64,000 nt of DNA from DASVRA01 sp036388855 (GCA_036388855.1 DASVRA010000024.1:1-64000); one strand, 5' to 3'. Positions 52,866 to 62,123 are shown, counted from the stretch's first letter. Notes: generated by a model not told the origin, from the letters alone. Made by a program: numbers and translations.

Positions 52866-54395
52866 ATGCAAGCGAGTTCCTTTTCACCTGGCGCCACGAT
52901 CGCTGACGAAAGTGTCCTGATCGGCAAGGCCGAAGCGCCGGTCCTGCTCCGACTCGACAAAGCCAACCGGCACGGTCTGATCGCCGGGGCCACCGGCACG
53001 GGCAAGACCGTCACACTGCAGGTCCTGGCGGAGGGCTTCTCGGCCGCGGGCGTGCCGGTGTTCGCCGCCGACGTAAAAGGCGACCTTTCCGGCATCGCCG
53101 CGCCCTCCGCTCCGAACGAGAAGCTCAAGGCCCGCGCGGCTGAGCTCGGGTTCGCCATCGAGCCGAAGGGCGCTCCCATCGTCTTCTGGGACCTCTATGG
53201 GGAGAAGGGCCATCCGGTCCGCACCACCATTTCCGAGATGGGCCCGCTGATGCTGGCCCGCCTGCTCCAATGCTCGGACGCCGAGGAGGGCGTGCTCACC
53301 GTCGCCTTCCACGTCGCCGACAAGGAAGGCCTGCTGCTGCTCGACCTCGATGATCTGCAGTCGGCGCTGGCCTACGTCGGCGAGAACGCCAAGGAGATCG
53401 GCCGCCTCTACGGCCGCGTCGCCTCCTCCTCGCTGGGCACGCTCCAGCGCAAGCTGCTCCAGTTGCGCACCCAGGGGGCCGAGCACTTCTTCGGCGAGCC
53501 GGCGCTCGAGCTCGCGGACCTGATGCGCACCGACCGCCAGGGCCGTGGCTACGTCAGCATCCTGGCCGCCGACAAGCTGATCGAAAGCCCGCGCCTCTAC
53601 TCCACCTTCCTCCTGTGGCTGATGAGTGAGCTGTTTGAGGAACTGCCGGAGGCCGGCGACCTCGACCGGCCCAAGCTCGTCTTCTTCTTCGACGAGGCGC
53701 ACCTGCTCTTCCGCGACGCCCCTAAGCCGCTCCTGGAAAAAATCGAGCAGGTGGTCCGCCTGGTCCGCTCCAAAGGTATCGGGATCTACTTCGTCACCCA
53801 GAACCCCGCCGACATCCCCGAAACCGTGCTGGCCCAACTCGGCAACCGCGTCCAGCATGCACTGCGCGCCTACACCCCCTCGGAGCAGGAAGGCCTGCGC
53901 GCCGCCTCCCGCTCCTTCCGCGCCAATCCCGCGTTCGACACAGCCGAGGCGATCCAGCGGCTGGGCGTCGGCGAGGCCCTGGTCTCGGTGCTGGACGAGA
54001 AGGGCGTGCCCACCGTCGTGGAGAAGACCGCCGTCCGCCCGCCCGATTCCCGCATTGGGCCTGTCACGCAGGAGGAGCGCTCCGGCGCGATGGCGCGAAG
54101 CCCGGTGCAGGGACTCTATAACCAGGCGATCAACCGCGACTCCGCCTATGAACGCCTGATCCGGCGGGCGGAGGAAAAAGCGGCGCCCGCACCCCCCGCG
54201 CCAGCCCCCGCGGAGCGTGACGCGCAATCCGCTCCGCGCCCGCGCGCGAGCCGCCAGCCTGCCTACCGCGCCCCTCACCCCTCCAACCGCCAGTCGGTGG
54301 GCGAGACCTTCGCCAAGTCGATGGTCCGCGGCGTCGGCAGCCAACTCGCCCGCGAGTTAATGCGCGGCATGCTTGGTTCGGTCAGACGGCGGTGA
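52866..54395 (+). CDS. HerA-like DUF853 ATPase
   Basis: 509 residues, DUF853/HerA-helicase-like. Walker A is AGATGTGKTVT (about 40–50), the first strand after it VFAADVKGDLSGIAAP, and Walker B KLVFFFDEAHLLF. VTQNPADIPETVLAQLGNRV and ALRAYTPSEQEGLRAASRSF are family hallmarks. A proline/alanine-rich linker near 430–470 leads to a short C terminus. Stand-alone copies are widespread and of unclear function; ATP-driven DNA translocation is inferred. ATG 52866 has GAGGAAGG upstream. Confidence 0.9.
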   Translation: MQASSFSPGATIADESVLIGKAEAPVLLRLDKANRHGLIAGATGTGKTVTLQVLAEGFSAAGVPVFAADVKGDLSGIAAPSAPNEKLKARAAELGFAIEPKGAPIVFWDLYGEKGHPVRTTISEMGPLMLARLLQCSDAEEGVLTVAFHVADKEGLLLLDLDDLQSALAYVGENAKEIGRLYGRVASSSLGTLQRKLLQLRTQGAEHFFGEPALELADLMRTDRQGRGYVSILAADKLIESPRLYSTFLLWLMSELFEELPEAGDLDRPKLVFFFDEAHLLFRDAPKPLLEKIEQVVRLVRSKGIGIYFVTQNPADIPETVLAQLGNRVQHALRAYTPSEQEGLRAASRSFRANPAFDTAEAIQRLGVGEALVSVLDEKGVPTVVEKTAVRPPDSRIGPVTQEERSGAMARSPVQGLYNQAINRDSAYERLIRRAEEKAAPAPPAPAPAERDAQSAPRPRASRQPAYRAPHPSNRQSVGETFAKSMVRGVGSQLARELMRGMLGSVRRR

Positions 54396-54450
54396 CGGCG
54401 GTCACAACCTCCAATTCGCCCGTTCAATCGAACCTCTCCAGAGGTTATTG

Positions 54451-55659
54451 ATGCTCTTCATCCATATTGGGCTTCACAAGACCGGGAGTAGTACAATCCA
54501 ACACTTCGCCGCCTCGAACCAGCCAAGGCTGGCTGAGTGCGGCATCATCTATCCCGGCATCGGTCGCAGCAGAGAAGGCCACATAAATCTTGCTGGAGAA
54601 TTGCACAGTAAGAAGTCCTTCCGCCCTCAACGCGGTGGTTGGGACGATATATTTAAATTTATGGAGGAAAATCCGGGAAAGCAATTTCTCCTCTCTTCAG
54701 AGGCATTTCACATACTTTCACGCGGTGCGATACAATCGTTGCGGTCGCGGCTCCCACCAGGAGACGTGCGGATTTTGGCTTATGTCCGTGACCTAGCGAC
54801 GCTGACGGTCTCCGCCTACGCGCAGAACGCCAAGACTGGCCACTTCACGGGGAATTTCGATCAGTTCTTTGCCAACCGCCTAGGAAGCCCCGGCCAATCC
54901 CGGCTGCGGTATAATGGTTTCGCGCATCTGCAGGCCTGGGCGGATGTCTTTGGGTGGGAAGCGATGCGCATCCGTGAGTTGGACGAGCGCCACTTGGAAG
55001 GCGGCGACCTGCTGACCGATTTTCTGGATGGACTCGGCATCGGCTGGGCCGACCTAGGCCCGGACGTCGAGCGCGGGCGCCGCAATGTTTCGCCCGGCTG
55101 GAAGGCCGTCGAGTTGATCCGTTCCGTGCAGGCAGGCGCCGGCGGCTTGAAGGGGCATCGGGGGAAGGAAGGCTATTCCGCCATCCGCCGAAGCGCCAGG
55201 GCTATCCATGCGGCGGGTTCCGCGGTCGCCAATCGCCAAGGCCTGAACAGCGAAAAGGGGAGCTACCTAACCCAAGAGCAACTCGACGTTTGCGACAAGT
55301 TGTACACGAAGTTCGTGGACCGGCTGAACAGCGCGGTGAAAGGCCCGCCGCTGCCGCCGCGCAGGGACAATGGTCTGCGCCCTCGCGCTTTCCTGCCTGA
55401 GCCCGAGCGGGTTGCCGAGGCTGAACGAACCGCATTCTACCAGGGCATCTCGGTCGAATTGGCGCGAATGCTGCGCGCTTACATGGCCCCTTCGTCCGTG
55501 GAAGACCTGCCGGAGTTCACATCGGAAATGGCGGCGACTAAGGAAGAGCAGCGGAGCATCCGCAGGCAGGAACGTCAGCGCGGTAAGCCGAAAGGAAAGC
55601 AGGCGAAGGCGAGCGGCGGCAGCGAAAGCCGCAAGCATGCCGCCATGGACCAAGGGTGA
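54451..55659 (+). CDS. Sulfotransferase-like protein
   Basis: 402 residues. The N terminus MLFIHIGLHKTGSSTIQHFA matches the PAPS-binding loop pattern (K-T-G-S-S-T) of sulfotransferases; SEAFHILSRGAIQ and LAYVRDLATLTVSAYAQ give a 3'-phosphate-binding region with R-D-...-S. A DWxxA... helical part follows, and the C-terminal ~50 residues (RRQERQRGKPKGKQAKA) are highly basic and disordered. ATG 54451 is preceded by AGAGG. It lies just upstream of the tRNA-Leu gene. Acceptor unknown; likely glycan or lipid. Confidence 0.75.
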   Translation: MLFIHIGLHKTGSSTIQHFAASNQPRLAECGIIYPGIGRSREGHINLAGELHSKKSFRPQRGGWDDIFKFMEENPGKQFLLSSEAFHILSRGAIQSLRSRLPPGDVRILAYVRDLATLTVSAYAQNAKTGHFTGNFDQFFANRLGSPGQSRLRYNGFAHLQAWADVFGWEAMRIRELDERHLEGGDLLTDFLDGLGIGWADLGPDVERGRRNVSPGWKAVELIRSVQAGAGGLKGHRGKEGYSAIRRSARAIHAAGSAVANRQGLNSEKGSYLTQEQLDVCDKLYTKFVDRLNSAVKGPPLPPRRDNGLRPRAFLPEPERVAEAERTAFYQGISVELARMLRAYMAPSSVEDLPEFTSEMAATKEEQRSIRRQERQRGKPKGKQAKASGGSESRKHAAMDQG

Positions 55660-55693
55660 CGATTTCGCCAGGAGGGTCCAAAGTCGACGGCGC

Positions 55694-55778
55694 GGCCCCT
55701 TGGCGGAACTGGCAGACGCAGCGGACTTAAAATCCGCAGCCTTCGGGCGTCCGGGTTCGACCCCCGGAGGGGCCACCA
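55694..55778 (+). tRNA. tRNA-Leu (anticodon UAA)
   Basis: 85 nucleotides with an encoded CCA. The acceptor stem pairs GGCCCCT with AGGGGCC, the anticodon stem is GCGGA/TCCGC with loop CTTAAAA (anticodon TAA at 34–36), and the variable arm is long, as expected for leucine. The T stem is CCGGG/CCCGG with loop TTCGACC. It reads the rare UUA codon. It ends one base before the stop codon of the convergent minus-strand gene. Confidence 0.95.
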
Positions 55779-56609
55779 TCAGCCGCCGTGCGCCTCCAGC
55801 GCGTAGGGGCTGTCGGCGGGCAGGGGCTGGGCCGGCGCGGCGGGAGCCGGCGATTCGCTGGCTTGGCGCAGCTTGGGCGGCGTGGCCGTCTCGGTGCTGC
55901 GGCGTTCGGCCTTCGGGTGTTTGGCGGTCGGAGCGTCCAGCGCGAAGGTCACCTCCACGTCGGTGGCGGCGGCGGGCGGCTCCAGCAGGGTCAGGGTGAA
56001 CGGGCGGGTCGAACCCGGCGGCGCGGGCGCATCCGCCGCACGCGCCACCGTCTGCTTAAGCCGCGCGCCCTCCTTGTCCAACAGGGTCACCTTCAACGGC
56101 GGCGAGCGCACGGGCTCGGGCCGGATGTTGCGCAGCACGCCCGAGACCACAAGCGCGGTGCGCCCGTCCTGCAGCGCCGGCTGGGCCTGGACCTGCTCGA
56201 TGGTCAGTCCCACCCGATTCACCGGCAGCCCCGCCGCCGCATAGGCGCTGGCGCTCTTGGGCCACACCCGCACCACGTCGGCGCGGAAGATCACGATCGC
56301 CGCCACGACCACGGCCAGGGCGGCGGCCCCGCCGGCCCAGACCGCGCCGGTGGCCGCCGCTTCACGCACCCGGCGCCGCTCCTCCACCCGAGCCCGGTAG
56401 GCCTTGGGCAGGTCCTCGCCCCGCAGCGGCTTGGGCTCGGGCGACGGTGCATGGGCGAGAGCCCCTTCCTCGGCCGACACCCTTAGCTCGAGCGGCGCCT
56501 CCGCCTTCCAGGCGTGGCCGCAGTTGGTGCAGCGAACCGTGCGGCCCGCGCCCGCCACCACGTCATCGACGAAATAGCGGGTGGCGCACTCTGGGCAGGT
56601 CAATATCAT
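55779..56609 (-). CDS. MJ0042 zinc-finger protein with DUF3426 domain
   Basis: 276 residues. The N terminus MILTCPECATRYFVDDVVAG and VRCTNCGHAW carry two C-x2-C pairs, the MJ0042-type zinc ribbon. A transmembrane helix (AVWAGGAAALAVVVAAIVIF) follows, then a DUF3426-type extracytoplasmic domain with NRVGLTIEQVQAQPALQDGR and LRNIRPEPVRSPPLKVTLLD. ATG 56609 is the start because the ribbon begins there. It is divergent from ftsE and often neighbours it in alphaproteobacteria. The stop touches the tRNA end. Confidence 0.85.
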   Translation of the reverse strand: MILTCPECATRYFVDDVVAGAGRTVRCTNCGHAWKAEAPLELRVSAEEGALAHAPSPEPKPLRGEDLPKAYRARVEERRRVREAAATGAVWAGGAAALAVVVAAIVIFRADVVRVWPKSASAYAAAGLPVNRVGLTIEQVQAQPALQDGRTALVVSGVLRNIRPEPVRSPPLKVTLLDKEGARLKQTVARAADAPAPPGSTRPFTLTLLEPPAAATDVEVTFALDAPTAKHPKAERRSTETATPPKLRQASESPAPAAPAQPLPADSPYALEAHGG

Positions 56610-56667
56610 GGCTGCGGAATCGGTCGCCTGTATAACCCCTCCCATCGAAGGCCCGATTTCCGCTCCC

Positions 56668-57405
56668 ATGTCCAGCACGTCCCCCAGCCCCCCGGAGGTC
56701 CCCCGCGCCGAAGCGGGCGCGCCTCCCGCGGTTCGCTTCGATAGCGTGGGCATGCGCTACGGCAGGGGTGGCGAGGTGCTCAAGGACGTCACCTTCGAGC
56801 TGGACCCCGGCTCCTTCCACTTTCTCACCGGCCCCTCCGGCGCCGGCAAGAGCTCGCTGCTCAAGCTGATCTACCTCGCCCACCGCCCCTCCGCCGGCCG
56901 CATTCTCCTGTTCGGCCGCGACACCGCCGCCGTCCCGCTTGGTGATCTGCCCCAGCTGCGCCGGCGGGTCGGCGTGGTGTTTCAGGACTACCGCCTGCTC
57001 GACCACCTGAACGTCTTCGACAACGCCGCCCTGCCGCTGCGCGTGGCAGGCCGCCGCCCCTCCACCTACCGCGACGACGTGGCCGAACTGCTCACCTGGG
57101 TCGGCTTGGGGCGCCGCTTCACCGCCCTGCCCCAGACGCTGGCGGGCGGTGAGAAGCAGCGGCTGGCGATCGCTCGCGCGGTGGTTGGACGCCCCGACCT
57201 GCTGCTGGCCGACGAGCCTACCGGCAACATCGACCCGGAAATGGCGCTGCGCATCCTTCGGCTTTTCGTGGAGCTGAACAGGCTCGGCACAACCATATTG
57301 ATCGCCAGCCATGACCAGGACCTGGTCGCCCGCTCCGGCCAGCCGGTGATCCACCTCGACAAGGGCCGCGTGACCCGCTTCACCGCGCCGGGAGTGGCCG
57401 CGTGA
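56668..57405 (+). CDS. ftsE: Cell-division ABC ATPase FtsE
   Basis: 245 residues. Walker A is GPSGAGKSSLLKL, Q-loop VVFQDYRLL, signature LAGGEKQRLAIARAVV, Walker B LLLADEPTGNIDPE, switch His in IASHDQD. The Q-D-Y-R-L-L segment and the D-E-P-T-G-N-I-D run are typical of FtsE. With FtsX it couples ATP hydrolysis to peptidoglycan hydrolase activation at the division site. ATG 56668 chosen; ATG 56608 would add a proline-rich N terminus and abut the divergent gene. Its stop overlaps ftsX (GTGA). Confidence 0.92.
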   Translation: MSSTSPSPPEVPRAEAGAPPAVRFDSVGMRYGRGGEVLKDVTFELDPGSFHFLTGPSGAGKSSLLKLIYLAHRPSAGRILLFGRDTAAVPLGDLPQLRRRVGVVFQDYRLLDHLNVFDNAALPLRVAGRRPSTYRDDVAELLTWVGLGRRFTALPQTLAGGEKQRLAIARAVVGRPDLLLADEPTGNIDPEMALRILRLFVELNRLGTTILIASHDQDLVARSGQPVIHLDKGRVTRFTAPGVAA

Positions 57406-58286
57406 GCTCCGTCGCCGAAAAGACCGAACGCTGGCGCCCCGCCCCGCTGCTGCCCGCCGACCGGGCGCAGGACGCGGCCTTGGTGTTCGTCACGGCCGTC
57501 CTCTGCTTCTTCGCCTGCCTGGCGGTGCTGGCGGCGCTCGGCGCCGACCGCGCCGCCCACGGTTGGATGAGCGAGCTGAAGGGCTCGGCCACCGTGCTGG
57601 TCCGTCCCTCCGGCGGCGACAGCGCCGACGCCGCCGCCAACCGCGCCGCCGAGGCGCTGGCCGGCGTGCGCGGGGTCGCCGAGGCCCGCGCGCTCGAGCG
57701 GGACAAAGCCGAAGCCCTGGTCCGCCCCTGGCTCGGCGAAGGCGTCGACCTCGCGGGCCTGCCGGTGCCGCGCCTGGTGGCGGTGGAGCTCGACCGCGCC
57801 CGCCCCGCCAGCGCGGCCGACCTGCGCCGCTCGCTGGCGGCCGCGGGCCTGGACGCCGCCGTCGACGACCATCGCCGCTGGACCCGCGAGATCCTGCGCG
57901 GCGCCGACATCGCCCGCGCCGCCGCCATCGCCGCCGCCGTGCTGGTGCTGCTCGCCGCCGCCGCCGTGATCGTCTTCGCCACCCAGGCGGGGCTGGCCGC
58001 GCGGGCGGGGGTGGTGGAGGTGCTGCACCTCGCCGGCGCCGAGGACCGCTTGGTCGCGGACCTGTTCGGGTGGCGCTTCGGCAGACTGGGCCTCGTCGCC
58101 GGCGCCTTCGGCGGGCTGGCGGCGGCGGCTCTGGCAATCCTGTTCAAGCTGGGCGCGGGCCCCGCAGGCGTCCCCCTGGCTTGGATCGACCTCCTCGTCC
58201 TGCTTGCCAGCCCCCTCGCCGCTGCCCTGATCGCGGCGCTGGCGGCGCGGTTCACCGCGCTGACGCGGCTGAAGGCGGCGCCGTGA
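57402..58286 (+). CDS. ftsX: Cell-division membrane protein FtsX
   Basis: 294 residues with four transmembrane helices: VFVTAVLCFFACLAVLAALG, then a periplasmic loop of about 100 residues, then three C-terminal helices (AAAIAAAVLVLLAAAAVIVF, RLGLVAGAFGGLAAAALAIL and DLLVLLASPLAAALIAALAA). The arrangement is standard for FtsX. GTG 57402 overlaps the ftsE stop. It transmits FtsE activity across the inner membrane to periplasmic partners. Confidence 0.92.
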   Translation: MSSVAEKTERWRPAPLLPADRAQDAALVFVTAVLCFFACLAVLAALGADRAAHGWMSELKGSATVLVRPSGGDSADAAANRAAEALAGVRGVAEARALERDKAEALVRPWLGEGVDLAGLPVPRLVAVELDRARPASAADLRRSLAAAGLDAAVDDHRRWTREILRGADIARAAAIAAAVLVLLAAAAVIVFATQAGLAARAGVVEVLHLAGAEDRLVADLFGWRFGRLGLVAGAFGGLAAAALAILFKLGAGPAGVPLAWIDLLVLLASPLAAALIAALAARFTALTRLKAAP

Positions 58287-58909
58287 AGAGCCTCGCCCTG
58301 CTCCTGATCCTGGTGTTCGCTTGGGTGGCGGGCCTCCTGGCCTTCGCCGCCCGGATCGAGCGCTCCACCCCCCCGCCCGAGTCGGAGCGGGCGCAAGGGA
58401 TCGTGGCGCTGACCGGCCGCTCCAACGCCCGCATCGCCGAGGCCATGCAGCTGCTGGAGGACCGCAAGGGCCAGCGCCTCCTGATCTCCGGGGTCAACCC
58501 CGAGGCCACGCGCGAGGACATCCGCTCCGTCGCCCGCGCGCCTTCGGGCCTGTTCGACTGCTGCGTCGATCTCGGCTTCTCCGCCGCCGACACCGCCGGC
58601 AACGCCCGGGAGACCGCTGTGTGGGCCCGCCGCTACGGCTTCAAGCGGCTGATCGTGGTGACCTCCGACTACCATCTGCCCCGCAGCCTGCTGGAGCTGA
58701 AGGGCGCGATGCCCGAGGCCGAGCTGCAGGGCTACCCGGTGCGCACCGAGGAGCTCGACTCCGGCCGCTGGTGGCGCGCGCCGGCAAGCTCGCGACGAAT
58801 GATTACCGAATACAGCAAGTACGTGGTGATCCTCGCCCGCGAAGCCTTCCTCAGCCTCGGCCCCCGCAATCCCGAGGCCGGCGCCGAGCCCGCGGACCTC
58901 TCCAGGTGA
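58283..58909 (+). CDS. YdcF-family (DUF218) membrane protein
   Basis: 208 residues. An N-terminal anchor helix (SLALLLILVFAWVAGLLAFA) precedes the DUF218 fold: IVALTGRSNARIAEAMQLLE, LLISGVNPEATREDI, ETAVWARRYGFKRLIVVTSD, YHLPRSLLELKGAMPEAELQ. The last segment, with TSDYHLPR, is the YdcF hallmark. GTG 58283 overlaps ftsX. Function unresolved; family is linked to envelope or lipid metabolism. Confidence 0.88.
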   Translation: MKSLALLLILVFAWVAGLLAFAARIERSTPPPESERAQGIVALTGRSNARIAEAMQLLEDRKGQRLLISGVNPEATREDIRSVARAPSGLFDCCVDLGFSAADTAGNARETAVWARRYGFKRLIVVTSDYHLPRSLLELKGAMPEAELQGYPVRTEELDSGRWWRAPASSRRMITEYSKYVVILAREAFLSLGPRNPEAGAEPADLSR

Positions 58910-58914
58910 GCGGC

Positions 58915-59607
58915 ATGAGAGGCAAGCTCTTCACGGGCTGGCTGTTCGGCGTGATGACGGTCGTGGGCCTGCTCGGCGCCCCGCTCATGCTCTTCGGCCC
59001 CCGCGCCGTCCTCCCTTCGGTGCGCCTGTGGGTCGCCAGCGCAATTTGGGGTCTGCGGGTCCTGCTGGGCGTGAGGGTGGAGTTCCGCGGCCTGGAGCAT
59101 GCGCCCAAGGGGGCCGCGCTCATCGCCGGCAAGCACATGAGCATGCTGGACACGCTCGCCCCCTTCCGGGTGCTCAACTACCCCTGCTTCGTCCTCAAGC
59201 GCGAGCTGCTCAGCCAGCCGGTGTTCGGCGCCTACATGAAAGCCACCCGGATGATCCCCATCGACCGCGAGGCGCACGCCGCGGCGCTGCGCCGGATGAC
59301 GGCGGACGCCAGGGACCGGCTGGCGGCGGGGCGGCAGATCATCATCTTCCCCGAGGGCACCCGCCAGGCGCCCGGCGCCGCGCCCGACTACAAGCCGGGG
59401 GTGGCGGCGCTCTATCGTGAGCTCGGCCTGCCCTGCCACCTGCTGGCCACCAACTCCGGCGCCCACTGGCCGGCGCAGGGAACGCGCTTCACGCCTGGCG
59501 TTGCGGTGTTCGAGTTCCTCCCGCCGATCCCGCCGGGGCTCAAGCGCGGCGAGTTCATGCGCGAGTTGGAACGGCGGCTGCAGGACGCCTCGAACCGCCT
59601 GTTGTGA
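58915..59607 (+). CDS. plsC: Lysophosphatidic acid acyltransferase PlsC-like
   Basis: 230 residues. Two N-terminal hydrophobic segments (LFTGWLFGVMTVVGLLGAPL), the H-x4-D motif HMSMLD within AGKHMSMLDTLAPF, then MIPIDREAHAAALRRM, IIIFPEGTRQAPG (E-G-T-R block) and GLPCHLLATNSGAHWP complete the LPLAT family. The enzyme adds the second acyl chain to lysophosphatidic acid at the membrane. ATG 58915. In the ftsEX cluster, following the YdcF-like gene. Confidence 0.9.
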   Translation: MRGKLFTGWLFGVMTVVGLLGAPLMLFGPRAVLPSVRLWVASAIWGLRVLLGVRVEFRGLEHAPKGAALIAGKHMSMLDTLAPFRVLNYPCFVLKRELLSQPVFGAYMKATRMIPIDREAHAAALRRMTADARDRLAAGRQIIIFPEGTRQAPGAAPDYKPGVAALYRELGLPCHLLATNSGAHWPAQGTRFTPGVAVFEFLPPIPPGLKRGEFMRELERRLQDASNRLL

Positions 59608-59632
59608 GCCGCCCGCAGGGGTGCGCCACGCC

Positions 59633-60406
59633 TCAGGCGCCCTGTTTCAGGAACGGCGCGGCCTCCACTCCGGCCTTGGCGAAGGCATCGCGGATGTAAC
59701 GCGCCATGACGACCGCGCCGGGGCTGTCGCCGTGGACGCAGACGGAATGGGCCTCCAGCTCGATCCGGCCTCCGTCCGCGGTGGGCATGAGGCCGGTTTT
59801 CAGGAAGCCCAGCAGCCTGGCGCAAGCCTCTGCGGGATCGTGGATCATGGCGCCGGGCTGGCCACGAGGGACGAGGCGGCCCCTGTCGGTGTAGCCGCGA
59901 TCGGCGAAGACCTCGCTGTAGCAAGGCACGCCCCGCGCCTTGGCGGCGAGCTCCAGTTCGGTTCCGGAGATCGCCAGGATCGCGAGCCGGCCGTCGACGG
60001 CGGCGATGGCCTTGACGATCGCCTCGGCCGCGACACGGTCGTCGGCGGCCAGGTTGGCCAGTGCGCCGTGCGGCTTCACGTAGGAGACCGGCTGGCCCGC
60101 CAGCGCCCCGATCGCCATCAGCGCGCCGACCTGGGCGGCGACGAACCGTTCCATCTCCGCCGGCGAGTGGGGCAGGCGCCGGCGGCCGAAGCCTTCCCGG
60201 TCCGGGTAGCTCGGATGAGCGCCCACGACGATCCCGCGCTCCCGCGCCAACGTGAGGGTCCGGAACATCGTCTCCGGGTCGCTGGCGTGGCCGCCGCAGG
60301 CGACGTTGGCGCTGGTCACCACATCCAGCATGGCCGCGTCGTCGCCCATGCTCCAAGGGCCGTAGCCCTCGCCCAGATCCGCGTTGAGATCGATCTTCGA
60401 CAGCAC
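59633..60406 (-). CDS. pxpA: 5-oxoprolinase subunit PxpA
   Basis: 257 residues, LamB/YcsF family. IDLNADLGEGYGPWSMGDDA at the N terminus, TSANVACGGHASDPETM, GAHPSYPDREGFGRR, VSYVKPHGALANLAADD and EVFADRGYTDRGRLVPRGQP are the family blocks. With PxpB and PxpC it hydrolyses 5-oxoproline with ATP to glutamate. GTG 60406. It is the last of three genes (pxpB–pxpC–pxpA). Confidence 0.95.
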   Translation of the reverse strand: MLSKIDLNADLGEGYGPWSMGDDAAMLDVVTSANVACGGHASDPETMFRTLTLARERGIVVGAHPSYPDREGFGRRRLPHSPAEMERFVAAQVGALMAIGALAGQPVSYVKPHGALANLAADDRVAAEAIVKAIAAVDGRLAILAISGTELELAAKARGVPCYSEVFADRGYTDRGRLVPRGQPGAMIHDPAEACARLLGFLKTGLMPTADGGRIELEAHSVCVHGDSPGAVVMARYIRDAFAKAGVEAAPFLKQGA

Positions 60407-60462
60407 GTCCGCCCCTCAATGGTTTCTAGCACACCCGACGAACGCAGCTTCATCAGCTCCCA

Positions 60463-61467
60463 TCAGGGCGACTCAGGCGAGCGGCCTGTCCCCAGCCCCG
60501 ACCGGGCGAGGCTCAACGATGCCGTGAGCTTCTCCAGCTGCGCCTCCGTATCCCGTTCGGCCGACACGGCCTCGTCCCAGCTGACCGGCTCAAACCGGAT
60601 CAAGCCTCCACTGCGGGTCTGCGCCAGGCGCCACAGGTCAGCCTCTATGACGGTGGCGATCTTGGGATAGCCGCCGCAGGTGTTCGCTTCGGCCATCTGC
60701 ACGATCGGCTGGCCGGCGGGAGGGACCTGGACCACGCCGGGCACGATGCCGTGCGACAGCAGTTCCCTTGGCTCGCGCAGCCGCAGGGTCGGGCCGGACA
60801 GGACGTAGCCTTGGCGGTTCACCCGCCGGCTCACCGTCCAGGGCTCTGAAGTAAAGGCTGTGGCCGAGTCCCCGTCGAAGTCGGGCCACTCCGCCGCGGC
60901 GATCACGCGGATGAGCGAAGCGCCGTCGCCGCCGCGCCGGAGCCCAGGCGCGGCCGAGGCTGAGACCCCGAAGCCGGCGTCGGGCACGGTGGCGGCGGCG
61001 CCGTGGTCCCGTAGTTCCAGCTTCTGGCCGGGGCGCAGCGGCTGCCCGCCCATCCCGCCGAAACCCGACTTGAGGTCCGTCGAGCGCGACCCGAGGAACG
61101 GGGGGACATCCAGGCCGCCCGCAAAGGTCACGTAGGCGAAGACACCCAAGTTCGGGGAAGCGAGCGAAAGCACCTGGCCCGGGCGCGCTCTTGCGGCCCA
61201 AAGGGGAGGCAGGGGCGCGCCGTCCAGCGTCCCGGCGGCCGCCGCGCCGGTGACGGCGAAGGCGCATTCGGTCCCGAACCTGATCTCGAAGGGAAAGATG
61301 GCGGCCTCGACACCGGCCTCGCCGGGGGCATTGCCGACCAGGATGTTGCCAAGCCGCAGGGCCGCGGGGTCCATGGCGCCGGCGCGCCCGACGCCCCATC
61401 GCAGCGCGCCTTCCCGCCCAAGGTCCTGGACCGAATTCAGGGGACCCGAGCGGAGGATCTCGATCAC
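60463..61467 (-). CDS. pxpC: 5-oxoprolinase subunit PxpC
   Basis: 334 residues of the biotin-dependent carboxyltransferase-like family. SGPLNSVQDLGREGALRWGV, GRAGAMDPAALRLGNILVGN, GRRVNRQGYVLSGPTLRLR-type RQGY motif, and PPAGQPIVQMAEANTCGGYP with KIATVIEADLWRLAQTRSGG are characteristic. The start GTG 61467 overlaps the pxpB stop (GTGA). Part of the ATP-dependent 5-oxoprolinase. Confidence 0.95.
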   Translation of the reverse strand: MIEILRSGPLNSVQDLGREGALRWGVGRAGAMDPAALRLGNILVGNAPGEAGVEAAIFPFEIRFGTECAFAVTGAAAAGTLDGAPLPPLWAARARPGQVLSLASPNLGVFAYVTFAGGLDVPPFLGSRSTDLKSGFGGMGGQPLRPGQKLELRDHGAAATVPDAGFGVSASAAPGLRRGGDGASLIRVIAAAEWPDFDGDSATAFTSEPWTVSRRVNRQGYVLSGPTLRLREPRELLSHGIVPGVVQVPPAGQPIVQMAEANTCGGYPKIATVIEADLWRLAQTRSGGLIRFEPVSWDEAVSAERDTEAQLEKLTASLSLARSGLGTGRSPESP

Positions 61468-62123
61468 GCGAGCACATCCACGACGGTGAACTTCAGCCGA
61501 TCCCCCGGGCGCAACAGCGCCGGCTCCTCGGCGCCGGTGTCGAACAGGCGCAGGTCCGTGCGGCCGATGCTGCGCCAGCCCGTCGGCGCGGTCACCGGCA
61601 GGACGCCGGCCTGGGCGCCTCCGATGATCACCGACCCGGCGGGCACGTTCGGCCGCGGACTGGAGCGTCTCGGCCAAGCCAGCCGGGGGTCCAGCCCGGA
61701 AAGGTAGACGAAGCCGGGCATGGCGCCGACGGCGGCCACGCTGTAGTCTCCGGCCGCGTGCAGATGCGCAACCTCCACGGCGGTCATTCCGGTTCGCTCC
61801 GCCAGCTCGCCCAGGTCGGAGCCGTCCGCCCCCCCATAGATCGTCGGCGCCTCGAACATCCTGCCCGCGCCGTCAAGCGGTTCGGCGTTGGCCCAGACTT
61901 CCCGGAGCAGCTCCGACAGCGCTTCGGATCGGGTCTCGCCGCCGAACACGACCATCATGTTGTTCATGCCCGGGAGCGCCTCCTTGACCCCGGGCAGCCG
62001 CGCGGCGTCCCTGCAAGCCGCCCAAATACGCCGCTGCACCGCCTCATCGAAGTCGCGCCCGGCGATGTCGAACAGAAGCGCCCTGGCGCCCAAGGGGCTG
62101 ATGCGCGGCCGGTCGGCTTCCAT
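61464..62123 (-). CDS. pxpB: 5-oxoprolinase subunit PxpB
   Basis: 219 residues, KipI-like. GARALLFDIAGRDFDEAVQR at the N terminus and YSVAAVGAMPGFVYLSGLDP, PNVPAGSVIIGGAQAGVLPV and LLRPGDRLKFTVVDVLA are typical cyclophilin-like KipI blocks. ATG 62123. It is the first gene of the operon and overlaps pxpC. Confidence 0.95.
   Translation of the reverse strand: MEADRPRISPLGARALLFDIAGRDFDEAVQRRIWAACRDAARLPGVKEALPGMNNMMVVFGGETRSEALSELLREVWANAEPLDGAGRMFEAPTIYGGADGSDLGELAERTGMTAVEVAHLHAAGDYSVAAVGAMPGFVYLSGLDPRLAWPRRSSPRPNVPAGSVIIGGAQAGVLPVTAPTGWRSIGRTDLRLFDTGAEEPALLRPGDRLKFTVVDVLA

Noticed and set aside
55694..55778. tRNA-Leu as attachment site of an integrated island
   Set aside because: No integrase, excisionase or partial 3' tRNA duplicate is visible in the flanking DNA.
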